A stretch of DNA of 64,000 nt from Siphonodentalium dalli (taxonomy: Eukaryota > Mollusca > Scaphopoda > Gadilida > Siphonodentaliidae), in contig CP136066.1 of the NCBI GenBank assembly GCA_032622095.1, positions 199,057,564-199,121,563 on the forward strand. The letters are read 5' to 3'. A program made the translations under genes and the position numbers. Below, piece after piece: positions 34,375 to 46,755 of this stretch; position 1 is the first letter of the stretch; each line of letters begins with the position of its first letter. The notes beneath the pieces are model-generated. The model was not told the origin of the DNA and ran no database searches. It was given only the letters and a program-made list of their open reading frames with translations.

Positions 34375-34935
34375 GTTGGTTGCTGGGTCGTCATTGTTGT
34401 TGTGGCGGTGGTCGTTGTTGTTGTGCTGGTGGTCGTCGTTGTTGTGGTGGTCGTGGTTGTTGTTGTAGTTGTTGTTGTGGTGGTAATCGTCGTCGGTGTT
34501 GTTGTTGTTGTTGTGGTGGTAATCGTCGTCGGTGTTGTTGTTGTTATTGTGTTTGTTGTCGTTGTTGTGGCTGCTGTTTTTGTGGTGGTCGTTGTTGGTG
34601 TGTTTATTGTTGGTATCGTTATTGTTGTCATCGTTGTTATTGTTGTGGTGGTGGTCGTTGTTGTTGTTGTTCTGGTGGTCGTGGTTGTTGTGGTGGTCGT
34701 GGTTGTTGTTGTAGTTGTTGTTGTTGTGGTAATCGTTATCGGTGTTGTTGTCGTCGTTGTTGTTATTGTGGTGGTTGCTGTTGTTGTGTTTGTGGTGGTC
34801 GTTGTTGCTCTGTTTATTGTTGGTATCGTTGTTGTTGTCGTTGTTGTTGTCGTCGTCGTCGTCGTCGTTGTTGTTGTTGTTGGTGGTGGTAGTGGTGTTG
34901 TTTTTGGTGTGGTGGTCGTCGTTGTCGTTGTTTCT
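34375..34935. repeat. (TTG/GTC)n imperfect trinucleotide tract, about 560 bp
   Basis: Almost every triplet is TTG, GTG, GTC or close to it. The tract gives long poly-Thr, poly-Val or poly-Cys/Gly frames on both strands, which are artefacts of the repeat. Interruptions such as TTTATTGTTGGTATCGTT recur three times, showing that larger blocks were duplicated. Confidence 0.95.
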
Positions 34936-35394
34936 CTTTCTGAGAAAGCGAAGAGAGACCCTTTATTCCTCCATAACAACAGAGATTATGTACGACATGG
35001 GGAGTACGATTCTATTGTGCAAGTTGAGATGGATAACCCATGCATATGTTCGAACATATTAGCCATACACAGCTATCGAAGTTCCGTGGAAAGGTATGGT
35101 CGATTCCTGAACTGCGTCTAAGTTTCATTTTAAACACAGGTTCATAATAGGATATTGAGGGACTACATTCGACAATTTAGAGTTCCAATTAACAAAAATA
35201 ATGATTACGATTATCGGATGTCATGCAATATGATAACAGGATTCAGAAGTGGAATGAGCCTTTCATCCGATCATTGGGTAAAAAACGGTGTTGCGGCTGG
35301 CATGGGCTAAGTTGTCGATCATTGAACGCGCAAATTATGTTATCTGTAAACATTGGACATCGAATTCCGGCGCCTCGCTTGAATGGACACCTAG

Positions 35395-37213
35395 GCCGGA
35401 TTCGTCATCTCAGGTTTAAACCTTCGAGTTTAAACCCGGTTTAAACCTACATTGGCGGTCCAGCCAAATCGGGTCTAAGGGGGCGTTTTTGTCGTTCAGG
35501 TGCCTGCTAATTGACAACTCGATTCTGTGATATGAGCATGCAGTCAAACTACCCTCATAATAATCGGACCAAAACAGAGGCCGACATAATGGTTACTGAC
35601 ATGTCGTAAATTTTCGCGAACGCAAGCACGCTCAATGAATTTATTCATTGAGAAACAAGTATCGCTCATGGACCATTAATCCGATCTCATTCTGGGTTTA
35701 AAACATTTTGACAAAGTTTCACACGCTGTTCATCACTTTGTTTGTGATATATTTTCTGCAAGATGCCTTTACCCGCAAAGACAAATTTGGTGTATTTACA
35801 TGTATATCTGTATATATTAAAGGGTATAGGAGCTGTCTATCTGTATGTCCATTTGTGTGTTCGAGACTGTTCTCCCATACCCCTAGACCGATTTCAACCA
35901 AATTAGGTGTGGTGACTCGGATGGTATAACGGCGTTAAGTTAAAAAAAGAAATATTTAAAAATAAGAAAAAAATTCATTTAAAGAAAATGAAAAATTTTG
36001 TTGTTAAATTGAGTAAGGAGTTGAATCTAACAAAAAACAATTTTTAAATTTAAATTAATTTTGTATTTGTTTGTTTTAAATTGAATTAAATTTTTTTTAA
36101 ATTAAAATGTTCAAATGATCAAAATGTGCGCAAAGGTGTCGCTGGCCCCTATCGCACAAAGGGGCCGCAGGCCCCTCTGACGATAAATAAAGGCTCCATA
36201 ATCGTGTCAATCCTGGACAAGAGGTCAGTCAAGTAAAGGCCATTTGCTTATGAGTGCACACCAGAAGCGCCATCTGAACTGTTGGAAGTGGGCAACCAGC
36301 TTTTAATAAAGAAATATATTACATGCGTTGCTTTTTTTCAATGTCATAAATTTCCCGTCATGCAGAAAATAAAAAAGCTCCCAGGTTTTGAACTAGTGGA
36401 ATATTATGGGCGTAGCCAGAGTAGCTCTTTGTGTCATGATCTACATCAAAATAAGTTTCACTCATATAGCCATATAAGTTTAGGATTGCCAAATATGTGT
36501 ATAGCATATCTGGTCATGCAGTAGCATCGTTTTGGTGTCAAAATAAAAATGTTGAACCCTTCAAATGAATTCGTAGAAAACACCAGTATTTGTGATTGCC
36601 ACATAAAAACACAAGATAGTTGTAAAAATCATACTGAAGGAACATGTCCATATCTGAGCAAAGCTCGCGTGCGAATGAATCGCCACTTAGACACGCCCTC
36701 ACTCGAGACTATTTACAGCTCCACCCTTTGACTGATTGTTTGACAATTCTAAACCGCGATGAAAAAAGACGGATTCGTCATCTCAAGTTTAGCCTCGGTA
36801 AAGCTGGTTTAGCGGGACCGCCGAATTCGATGGTTTAGTTGCCGGTTTAAGCTTATAAAACTCAAATAAAAATATCGAAATTGACAAAAACTTATCCCCA
36901 CGCGCTTTATAGGTGTGAGTGCTTCTCGCTTATAAATTCCCAATCAACATATGCTCGCTGTCGTAATTATTGATTTTCGCAATCAATAAAACGAAGCGGT
37001 CCGCACATAGGAAAGTACGATTAATTATCTCGACGATACAGAGACACTACTGCTAAACCACTGGTCTGGTTGGACCAGGTTTAAACCAGAGATGACGAAT
37101 GCGCCACTTAGACCTGCGTTCTCGGGTTTAAACACGGAATTAGCTGACTCACTGCGGTTTAAACCTAGATGTTTACGTAGACCAGGTTTAAACCAGAGAT
37201 GACGAATCCGGCC
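35395..37213. mobile_element. Possible 1.8-kb TIR element (GGCCGGATTCGTCATCTC ends)
   Basis: GGCCGGATTCGTCATCTCAGG plus TTTAAACC at the left (35395-35424) is the complement of GGTTTAAACCAGAGATGACG plus AATCCGGCC at the right (37184-37212). Similar blocks with GTTTAAAC lie inside at 36770-36850 and 37065-37150. No transposase or target duplication was recognised; it could also be separate copies of a small repeat in opposite orientation. Confidence 0.45.
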
Positions 37214-37321
37214 CAAGCATTCAATTGTGTGAATGAATTCTGAATAAGCAGTCGCCGGCGACGGTATCCCCCCGCTTACATGTTGGTTGGCAAAGCTGGG
37301 GTTGGCCATCTTAAAAAATAT

Positions 37322-37790
37322 GCTAAACAATAATTGAAATCAGTTAATATATGTTTGAGATTGGTTAATATTTGTTTTAGTTCGAGCTTAAAATTTAAAT
37401 TGCAACGCCAAAACAATTACAATCAAAGGGCCGTACAATATATGGCCGGGCCTTATTGCGAACTCGTTGCAGAAACTCCTCTTGTGAATTCACATACCAA
37501 AATTCTTTGAAATTCGTTGATAATTGTTCGAAATAACCCCCGGACAACTTTATGTGGGTGCTAAAAGCCAACAAATGACAGTCAAAGGTCGTAACTCTGG
37601 TACAAATGTCCGGCCGCGCCTAGTTTGCGATCTCATTTCAGACATTCCCCAAGTTAACTCATATACCAAAAATCTGTGAAATCCGTTGATAATGGTTCGA
37701 AGTAACACCTGGACAAAATTTCGGGAAGGACAGACATACGGCTGGAACCCATTGCTATATCCTCCCGTCTACTGTTTCCTTAGATGGTGT
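37322..37790. repeat. Dispersed 'caatcaaagggc' repeat, two degenerate units
   Basis: Units of about 170 bp contain GACAGTCAAAGGTCGTAACTC, GGCCGxGCCTxxTTTGCGA, CTCATATACCAAAA and TTCGxxGATAATxGTTCGAA. The same units, with the same AATAATTGAAATCAGTTAAT lead-in, recur at 61190-61690. Confidence 0.65.
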
Positions 37791-37848
37791 TTTTGCAAGG
37801 TTCTTATAACGATCGAATTCATAACACGCCATTTTCATTCATTTTCAA

Positions 37849-38136
37849 ATGAAAATGGATAATTCGAGGACGTATGTGAACAACAAGTCGAAGATATATA
37901 GTGTGTGTATTTATTTCATCGCCTCCATTTCTGGAGAAAAGTATATACAGACGAGTATTATTATTCATGAATCCCATACAATAAACTATACATGTGATAG
38001 TGAAAATGATCATACAACTGTTATCTTTTCTGAGGACGATATTCGTATTGCCATCAATAAACCGGAAAAGGGTAAGTCATGCGGTCCTGACGGTCCTGAA
38101 CACATAAAATAGTCTATTATATATTTTGGAACTTCT
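37849..38136 (+). mobile_element. LINE reverse-transcriptase N-terminal scrap
   Basis: The frame ends FSEDDIRIAINKPEKGKSC then GPDGPEHIK, followed by an in-frame TAG. The I-x-KxxxGKSxGPDGxxxEHIK pattern marks the start of the reverse-transcriptase domain of non-LTR elements. It is cut off by a (GTAT)n tract. No other part of the element is nearby. Confidence 0.75.
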
Positions 38137-38181
38137 GTATGTATGTATGTATGTATGTATGTATGTATGTATGTATGTATA
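38137..38181. repeat. (GTAT)n microsatellite
   Basis: About eleven uninterrupted GTAT units immediately after the LINE scrap. Confidence 0.95.
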
Positions 38182-38184
38182 TGT

Positions 38185-38535
38185 TATAGACTCGAAAACT
38201 GCTCGATCGATCCGATTCAAATTTGGTATTTAGGCAAACTGTTATCCCGGGAACAACACGAGAGGGTTCAATTCCACGTGCGACCGTGTCCTTGACCTTT
38301 ACCTCGCTCATATATAATACGCTCATATAGGCATGTTTCTGGACCGAGACTCGAAAACTGCTCGACCGATCTCACTCAAATTTGGTATGTATGCCTACCT
38401 TGATCCCGGGAACAATATGGGCCTACATAGATTACAGGAACAAAATGGGCGGGTCCAATTTCGCGTGCGACCGTGCCCTTGACATTGAACTTGCTCATAT
38501 ACGCTCATATAGGCATGTTTCTGGACAGAACAATA
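38185..38535. repeat. Tandem duplication, about 155-bp unit (GACTCGAAAACTGCTCGA)
   Basis: GACTCGAAAACTGCTCGAYCG, TCAAATTTGGTAT, GATCCCGGGAACAA and GTGCGACCGTGxCCTTGAC occur in the same order at 38190-38340 and 38346-38530. The second unit has an inserted 30-bp repeat of itself. Confidence 0.75.
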
Positions 38536-40027
38536 GTTTTTTCTTTTGTGATGTGTATATTTTGCCCAGACGGAGGCGACCACAAAGCAATCCCTAAATA
38601 GCCCGGACGAAGTTGGGCACACCAGCTAAGTATTCTATATTTCTGAACGAAATTGAGATAGTAGTAATAGAGCAAAAAGTCCACTAAAATGACAATTTGG
38701 ACAGTATTTGTGCTAATGGTTGCTATGGAAAGTAAATTATATTCTATACATGTCCACCTTTTTGTTGCGAAGTGAATGAACGTCTCATATACATGTATGA
38801 CCAGTTGTTAAAATGAATTCTGGACAAACTTGGGGAAAGTATTTGAAACTATAATCATTTTCAATCGAAAATGTCCATTTTGCAGCATTAACGATTACAG
38901 TTGCCATGGAAACAAGATCTTTTGTTATCAGGAAAATTATAACCCAACCTAAAAAATATAATAATAAAACACATTCGCTTTATATGCATGGTATATGGCT
39001 ACTTAAATCTTTTGTTCATAAGAAAAAACTTAACAATCACCTGATTTATCTTTAACGAATTATACAGGCCGTTTTGCCACATATACCATAAACAAGTAAT
39101 ACTTTAATTATAATTTTTGGAATAAATAAATATTGCTTAAACTAAAAATGTAGTACTTAAAATGTGATTATATAAATTACTAGCAGGGTTACCCGGCATT
39201 GCCCATGTTAAAGTGATGTGAAAACCCTCTGCATATTGTGGATATATGGTAGGAATAGAGTAAACTCTTGTTCAAAGCATTACACATATTCTCATAAATT
39301 ATATATCCAACATCACAAAACACAATTCTTACACACGGAATATAAGTAGTAGCCCACCTTGTCGGAACAGAGCGATTGTCATTTTGTTTATCGCGATTAA
39401 TCAGTCCCACCAATAAAGAACTATTTATTTATTTACAACTGCGTATACTTCAGACGTTATGACATGGACATCATAAACACATTAGTTCGCAAAAATAAAA
39501 GACGACAATTGTGTTTTACATAGAGATGTATCAATCAATCTAATGGGTTTGACTAATATTTTGAAGACACCTGGTTATCATATCTCCATGAAGATACAGA
39601 TGTTTTAAAGAAATGTCCAGGTGCTCCTATGTTCATTGTGCTATATACTGGCTAATTATTCTCAGTTTAAAAGAAATGTTGCTATGCAACTATATCAGCT
39701 ACATGTGCCCGACACAGAGCGAGATTTTTTTGAGTTATTTATCTTAGGCGATGAGTCTGTGCTAAAACATGAAAGATATCCTCTGTATATTTGGCAGATA
39801 TAGCCTTGTCAGATGGCAGTATTGGAGGATCACGAAAAGGCATCTGCCACAGACTCCGTTTTCTTTTATCTCAGAAGAAATTATATTTGACGGCACACTG
39901 TGACCACTATTGTTGAACAGGCCTTCTATATAATTCCATATCTCTTGTAACTTTTGTGTGGAAACTATATTGAATGGGGCAGACTCAATTGTACTATAAT
40001 ATTAACATGAGCTATTCTAATATTTTA
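38536..40027. other. Intergenic, no gene
   Basis: AT-rich. Short chance frames only; 39180-39600 contains motifs (GGGTTACCCGGCATTG, CACCTGGTTATCATATCTCC) seen in reverse near 30000-30480, so a diverged inverted repeat pair may be present. Confidence 0.4.
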
Positions 40028-41890
40028 ACATGCATCATTATCTTCCTCGTAAAAAGTTACCACCGTTATTACGCCTGGGTGCCAACTCGATTGTACCCCG
40101 TGAAGTTATATATAAAACACATACAGACAGACATATATTTGTAAATATATCTAGGCACCAACTGTGACGTTTTTAACACGCACGATTTGATTCCTTGTAT
40201 CATTTGAGAAGAACGTGTATGAATGTGATGTTAATTGGAACTAAACATATTTCTATTAGTTGTGGTGACCCCTCCCGTCCCTATTTCCGACTCAAGCGGC
40301 GCCACACATGACACAATTAAACCATAAACTTAGACTCACTATGGAGATGAATATATATAAAATTGTTGAAAATTGGCGAGTACACAACTTCGTATCAAAT
40401 TTAGGGCCCCCATATATCTCACCAGAATGGCACCAGTTTGGCGTATTTAAACCACACGATTAGATTTTTCGTATCATGGAGAATAATATGAAATCGGCGC
40501 TAAACATATTGTTTATCCATTTTTGTGTCTCTCTGGCCCTCTGTGGACCCCTGTCTCGAATGGCACCACTTTTGACATATTTAAACCACACAATTAGACT
40601 CCTGATATCATGGAGATAAATATTTATAAGTTTGGCACTAAACGGCGACTAAACAATTTGTTTTATCAAATTTAGTGCCCACCCACACCATCTCTCAGAC
40701 AAACAGCATCAATATAGCGTCTTTAAATCACATGATTTGATTCCTCGTATCATGGATAAGAATGTGTATCAATTTGGTGGAAATTAGCGCTAAAATTATT
40801 GTGTATCAATTATGGTGCCCCTCTCCTTTTCAGTGCACCCCTGACTAGAATGACGCAACTTTTAACAGTTTTAAGCCAACCATTAGACTCCTCATACCAT
40901 GTGGACGATTTTGTATAAGTGACTAAACCAATTCTTATCAAATTTAGTGCCTACCCCTCCACAATCTCACATCCGTCTTTAAATCACACAATTAGATTCC
41001 TTGTAGCATGGAGAAGAATGTGTTTTAATTTGGTGTAAATCGGCGCTAAAATATTGTTATCAATGTTGGTACCCCTCTCCCTTTCAGTGCACCCCTGATT
41101 CGAATGGCCCCACTTGTGACAGCTTGTGACATCCTTAAACCACACAATTATACTCCTGATATCATGGAGATCATTATTGATAAGTTTGGTCAACCAATTT
41201 TGATAACATTTAGTGCCCACTAACCCCCATCTCTCACACAAACAGCACCAACATTGCGTTTTTAAATCACACGATCAGACTCCTCGTATTATGGGTAGGA
41301 ATGCATATCACGTTGGCGGAAATGGCGCTAAACTTATTGCCCCTCTGATTTTCAGTTCAACACTGACTCGAATGAAGTCACTTTTGACATATTTAAGCCA
41401 CTCCATTAGACTCCTCATATCACGGGGATGATATTGTATAAGTATGGTGGCAGTCGGCGACTAAACCCATTCTTAAACAATTGTGTGCCCATCCCACAAT
41501 CTTTCATATAAACGACAGCAATTTGGAGTCTTAAAATCGCACAATTAGATCCTTGCATCATGGAGAAGAATATATATCAATTTGGTGGACATCTGTGCTA
41601 AAATTTGTTTTAACAATTGTGGTGCCCCTCTCCACTTCCGTGCATCCCTGACGCGAACGGCGCCACATTTGACTTATTTAAACAACACCATTAAATTCTG
41701 CCCCTTCCCCTTTTCTGCCCTGACAACAACGGCGTCGCTTTAGAAAATCATAACCCTCGCCATTATCTTTCTCGTAAAAAGTTACCCCCAGTAGACCCTT
41801 TTGATGCCATCTAGATGGTCCCCTGTGAATTTCTATAGAACACAGACAGACAGACAGACAGACAGACATTCGCAAATATAGATATAGATT
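40028..41890. repeat. Degenerate satellite block, about 145-bp units, flanked by direct repeats
   Basis: About ten or more units share TTTAAACCACACAATTAGACT, CCTCGTATCATGGAGAAGAA, TATCAATTTGGTGG and GTGCCCCTCTCCxTTTCAGTG. The block is bracketed by two copies of a segment with CTCGTAAAAAGTTACC ... ACAGACAGACA...TATTTGTAAATAT (40028-40150 and 41760-41890). This suggests expansion of an internal piece of one dispersed element. Confidence 0.8.
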
Positions 41891-41984
41891 GTTGTCAAAT
41901 GTAGACAGTATCCATCTTAAATCAAGTATATCATATTGAACTCGATGATAATTCCGTAATTGGTGTGCAATAAGCGAGATCACC

Positions 41985-42183
41985 GAGTCGCTACCATACA
42001 TGTGTATTGGATCCATCCAGCCCCCATTCCGCGGTTTAAGTGCTATAGGTCGAAGTTCTGGAGTAGCATTCCATATATGGAGTTTTGAATATTCAAAAGC
42101 TCTATATATGGAATGCTACTCAAGAACTTTGACATGTAGCACTGAATGCACGGAATGGAATGGATCCAATATGGTAGCGACTC
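41985..42183. repeat. 200-bp palindrome
   Basis: GAGTCGCTACCATA ... TTGGATCC at the left pairs with GGATCCAATATGGTAGCGACTC at the right. The centre (TAGCATTCCATATATGGA and complement, loop around GTTTTGAATATTCAAAAG) is nearly perfect. A foldback element; no class assigned. Confidence 0.85.
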
Positions 42184-42244
42184 AGTGCTCTGTTATGGGG
42201 GTTGTTTTCAGGACTAACGCACTAGTTTTGGCGACTATTAATAT

Positions 42245-43160
42245 AAAATAGACCAATTTATTGAATTTTTGTCCCAATGACCTTGACCTTAGCAATTGAC
42301 CTTGATCCTATATGTCCTTATGATCCAGCTCGTTTGATGGGCCATTGATGGCACTATGAGTTCACTTCATTTATTCAAACACACCGATCATCGGGTTTCT
42401 AGCAGTAGTCTTTTTCAACATTTCTTCAAATATTTGATGCCGTTGGCATGGAAACGATATTATATCCAGAAACATGACCTTTTATTCGGCCCCTATCCAA
42501 AAAGTGTCCACTATAACTAAGCTACATATATGTGAAGTATCAAGCTTTAGTTACTGAAGTCACAAAATCGTGTTTATTTTAGTCTGATGGTATCTTGACG
42601 GTAATGTATCTTGACTTATATATCGCCAAAAATATTATAAAAATTAGTACTTAAAATGTGATTATGTATAAATTAAATGTTTTGACATTTTGACATTGAT
42701 CGTCTTTATCAAGTGCGTCATATATCAAATTGAACATGGTGGTGGGGCCCTAATTCGTGTGAATTATGATGGGGATTATTTTTTTTTTACTCAGGCACTA
42801 GGGGACTAGGGGTTGCGAAATATGAGACAATTAAAAAAAAATGGACCAAAGTATGACATTTGTCTAATGACCTTGACCTTAACAATTGACCTTGACCCTA
42901 TATGTCCTAGTGGCCCAGTCCATTGATGCACTATTGATGGCACAATGAGTTAACATTTCTTTGAACACAAGGCTCATTGTTTCCTAACAGTTGGCTTTTT
43001 CAACTTTTCACAAAATATATGATGCCGTTGCCACGGAAACCTGATTTTATCCCGACACAGGTCCTCCCACCCGGGCACCCCCTCCAAAAAGTTTTCCTTG
43101 TAACAAAGCAACATATTTTTGAGGTTTCATGCTTTAGTCTCTAAAGTCACAATATGGCGA
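42245..43160. repeat. Direct duplication of a 320-bp block
   Basis: 42265-42590 and 42850-43160 share AATGACCTTGACCTTAxCAA, CTATATGTCCT, TTGATGGCAC, ATGATGCCGTTGxCA and AGTCACAAxATxG in order. The copies are about 590 bp apart and diverged. Confidence 0.75.
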
Positions 43161-43204
43161 TTTGTTGGGCCTAAGGGACCCCACTAGTACGTTCTTCAGT
43201 AAAA

Positions 43205-43510
43205 TTGAAGTTTTTCAAAGGCACTTTGGCTCTTGCATTCTCTCCTCCATCCTTTATCTCCCCACATCTCGATCTCTGTCCCTTTTCCCTTCCCATGTTT
43301 GCTCCGCCACCTCTTTCTTATCACGTATCCCCTCCCTCCATTTCTTCTATCTCCCATATATTAGTCCCTCGCTCTCCAACTGACTCACTTTCGGTCACTC
43401 TCTCGCCCCCTCTCTATCACCTTGCATTTGTTATTCATCCCAATCTGTATATCCTATCAATCTCCCTCCATCCCACGCTCTCTCCTTTCATCCATCGCTC
43501 CTGACTGCCA
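43205..43510. repeat. Pyrimidine-rich (CT) tract, strand-asymmetric
   Basis: About 300 bases with very few purine runs (CTCTCTCGCCCCCTCTC-like). The overlapping proline/serine/leucine-rich frames are by-products of composition. Confidence 0.8.
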
Positions 43511-44002
43511 TCCAATTATATCGCTCGCATATCACCTGGCAATGCTGACGCACACGATAACGCGTGTCGATTTTTGAAAATACCATTCAACACTGGTCCT
43601 GATAATTGTGTATGATGTTGGTGGTCCCTGCTGAATTGACATGGCGCTGTTAAGAAAATATACTGTTAGTTATAAAAAAAATGTGATTTTCGCAGTTTGG
43701 CTAATTCGAACGAGGGTTGGAAAACACTTTTTTTTACTTTCGACCCTATAGCTACTTGGGACCCACCCACCCAAATTTTTTTCCGTTTTCGGCAGTTTTT
43801 TCCGACCATTTTTTGACACCACCCCCCCTTTTAACACTAAAACAGAGATTTGCGGGGGGGGGAATTCACTGTAAACAGCTGTATATGAATTTCTGAGCAT
43901 ACTATTTGTCATGGATGTTAACATTGACATGCAAATAGGAACGAGTTATTTTGGGGTCATTCGGCCAAAAAAAAACATTGCTGACAGCGGCCATCTTGGA
44001 TT

Positions 44003-44533
44003 ATAGCCATATTGATTATTAGTCATGGTTACGATATTGTTTTAACATAGATAGTTATAGCCATATTGATTATTAGTCATGGTTACGATGTTGTTTTAAC
44101 ATAGATAGTTATAGCCATATTAGTCATGGTTACGATATTGTTTTAACATAGATAGTTATAGCCATATTAGTCATGGTTACGATATTGTTTTAACATAGAT
44201 AGTTATAGCCATATTAGTCATGGTTACGATATTGTTTTAACATAGATAGTTATAGCCATATTAGTCATGGTTACGATATTGTTTTAACATAGATAGTTAT
44301 AGCCATATTAGTCATGGTTACGATATTGTTTTAACATAGATAGTTATAGCCATATCAGTCATGGTTACGATATTGTTTTAACATAGATAGTTATAGCCAT
44401 ATTAGTCATGGTTACGATATTGTTTTAACATAGATAGTTATAGCCATATTAGTCATGGTTACGATATTGTTTTAACATAGATAGTTATAGCCATATTAGT
44501 CATGGTTACGATATTGTTTTAACATAGATAGTT
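44003..44533. repeat. Minisatellite, 11 copies (2 x 54 bp, 9 x 47 bp)
   Basis: The unit is ATAGCCATATTAGTCATGG ... TTTTAACATAGATAGTT. The first two units carry a 7-bp insertion (TGATTAT). Arithmetic closes exactly: 108 + 423 = 531 bp. The units are almost identical. Confidence 0.97.
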
Positions 44534-44633
44534 ATTGATTATTCTCCATTCGACGTTCAGATTATCCAAAGGCTGCAAAATTGAAAACTTTAAATACAAT
44601 GGTACATGTATGTAACAGTATCAATTTTTTCAG

Positions 44634-44765
44634 CCAGCATCATGCACAAGCAAATTAGCAGGACCACTTATATAGGGGTGAATACCACACCTTGGCAGCC
44701 TGGCTGGAAACCGGACTCTGACAACTGGCCGCTTGGACAGGGTATCAGCTGGGTCTCTCCTGCAA
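44634..44765 (+). CDS. Isolated exon of an unknown protein
   Basis: Acceptor GTATCAATTTTTTCAG and donor GCAA|GTAAGCAA bound 132 bp, phase 1 at both ends (43 whole codons). The frame reads SIMHKQISRTTYIGVNTTPW, QPGWKPDSDNWPLGQG and ISWVSPA, rich in Trp, Pro and Gly and unlike random AT-rich translation. No family was recognised. Symmetric phase 1 exons usually encode shuffled extracellular modules, so a secreted or membrane protein is plausible. No partner exons were identified. It is wedged between two minisatellites, the second starting 13 bp after the exon. Confidence 0.55.
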
Positions 44766-44778
44766 GTAAGCAATTAGT

Positions 44779-45387
44779 AATATCATTACAACCAATATAC
44801 AATGTAGGCTGACGTTATGAATACTATCATTACAACCAATATACAATGTAGGTTGACGTTATGAATAATATCATTACAACCAATATACACTGTAGGCTGA
44901 CGTTATGAATAATATCATTACAACCAATATACAATGTAGGCTGACGTTATGAATAATATCATTACAACCAATATACAATGTAGGTTGACGTTATGAATAA
45001 TATCATTACAACCAATATACAATGTAGGTTGACGTTATGAATAATATCATTACAAACAATATACAATGTAGGTTGACGTTATGAATAATATCATTACAAC
45101 CAATATACAATGTAGGTTGACGTTATGAATAATATCATTACAACCAATATACAATGTAGGCTGACGTTATGAATAATATCATTACAACCAATATACAATG
45201 TAGGTTGACGTTATGAATAATATCATTACAACCAATATACAATGTAGGTTGACGTTATGGATAATATCATTACAACCAATATACAACGTAGGCTGACGTT
45301 ATGAATAATATCATTACAACCAATATACAATGTAGGTTGACGTTATGAATAATATCATTACAACCAATATACAATGTAGGTTGACGT
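44779..45387. repeat. Minisatellite, about 14 copies of 44 bp
   Basis: The unit is AATATCATTACAACCAATAT ACAATGTAGG (C/T)TGACGTTATGAAT. The units differ mainly by one C/T position, consistent with recent amplification by unequal exchange. It begins within the intron just after the exon donor at 44766. Confidence 0.97.
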
Positions 45388-45607
45388 CGTTCTGATCATT
45401 TGTTTTCCAAACATTATTTAATGTTGTTTTTAGACATAAAGTCTTATAATAACTTACTTCTGGTCATTGTGTATACTGCAATAAATATTATGTTGGAAAC
45501 ATGTGTCTGGTTGAAAACGTTTGACATCGATAGGACTGGTAACAAAATTGTGTGAAATTACAACCAAATGGCAGTCCGGAATATATTTGAAGTTTATTAA
45601 AGACATA

Positions 45608-46067
45608 TGTGACCCGCCATATCAAATCCAGTCGTAAGTCGGGAGTTTTTTTACCCTGTGCCAATGCATTCTCTTATATATGCGAGTCGACGATAGGTCG
45701 CCTCGCATATATAAGAGAATGCATTGGCCTAACAATTTTTTATCATTTTTTTTAAATAAATGTTTCTTACAATTTTTAGGACATACAATAAAAAACATCC
45801 ATTACCCTGCAGGGAGCCCCACACATATATAGAAGCATATAGAAGAGTGTCGTCTGCTCATGTTTGTCTGGGGCTCTGTATGGGTGAAATTCTAAAATTG
45901 TTAAAGAATACAAGAAAAAATTATTAAAATTGTAAAAAATTGTTAGGCCAATGCATTATCTTATATATGCTAGGCGACCTATGGTCGGCTCGCATATATA
46001 AGAGAATGCATTGGCACAGGGTAAAAAAAATCCCGACTTACGACTGGATTTGATATGGCGGGTCACA
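45608..46067. mobile_element. MITE family C, complete copy
   Basis: The ends TGTGACCCGCCATATC and GATATGGCGGGTCACA are flanked by TA on both sides. Two inverted hairpins (45659-45727 and 45947-46016) bracket a spacer with CCCTGCAGGGAGCCCCACACAT. Confidence 0.9.
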
Positions 46068-46147
46068 TATTATGGACTTGTTCGTGTACGTGAAACTGAT
46101 AAGTTGGTATGCAGGCGCTGTGCCAACTGGAGGAATGTAGCATTCTC

Positions 46148-46472
46148 TTAAAGGTACTCAATCCGATCAGACACTCCTAAATTACTATTTCTTTGGCGTC
46201 GGGGGTAAACAATATTTGATTCGAGTAGAGGAACCCACCCGTCAAAGCTCAGATTGGTTATATCCATCTTACAACCGCAATTTGTCCGTTTTTAGCACGT
46301 GGTCGTCGAAAAGATTGGACCACAAACAATAGAAACAACACATTTCAAACATCGATATCTAATCAATCTGAGCTTTGATGGGTGGGTTCCTTGACTCGAA
46401 TCAAATATTGTTTACCCCCGAAGCCAAAGAAATAGTAATTTAGAAGTATCTGATCGGATTGAGTACCTTTAA
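46148..46472. mobile_element. TTAA-flanked palindromic MITE (TTAAAGGTACTCAATCC), copy 1
   Basis: TTAAAGGTACTCAATCCGAT at the left and ATCGGATTGAGTACCTTTAA at the right. The arms pair for more than 100 bp (CTAAATTACTATTTCTTTGGC, GAACCCACCC). TTAA with AGG ends resembles T2-type MITEs described in vertebrates, or piggyBac-related elements; the class is inference. Confidence 0.88.
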
Positions 46473-46755
46473 CATCTCCGAAAATCTCAAGCATATATAC
46501 GACCGTTCCACTCCATAGAAAACATCGTGTGCACTACACTCAATTGTAAATATTTAATTTCGATTCGGGATGCATCTATCGGCGATAAACTAGTGAAAAC
46601 GATTTCGCCATCGAAAGTCACTTTATTTAATTAATATATAAGAATGACGATGGATGTGTTGTTAATTTGGATATAATATTTGTAAAAATAACTACTTTGA
46701 GCAAGATTATTCTGCATTTCTATTTGATTACCCTACCGGAGTGTTTCACATCACT

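Noticed and set aside
34323-35121. Long poly-Thr, poly-Val and Cys/Gly-rich reading frames on both strands
   Set aside because: They are all translations of one (TTG/GTC)n tract; open in most frames, with no splice or start context.
43162-43504. Ser/Pro/Leu-rich frames
   Set aside because: By-products of the pyrimidine-rich tract; no initiation or splice context, open in parallel frames.
44003-45387. CRISPR-like array
   Set aside because: The units are contiguous minisatellite repeats without unique spacers, in a eukaryotic context.
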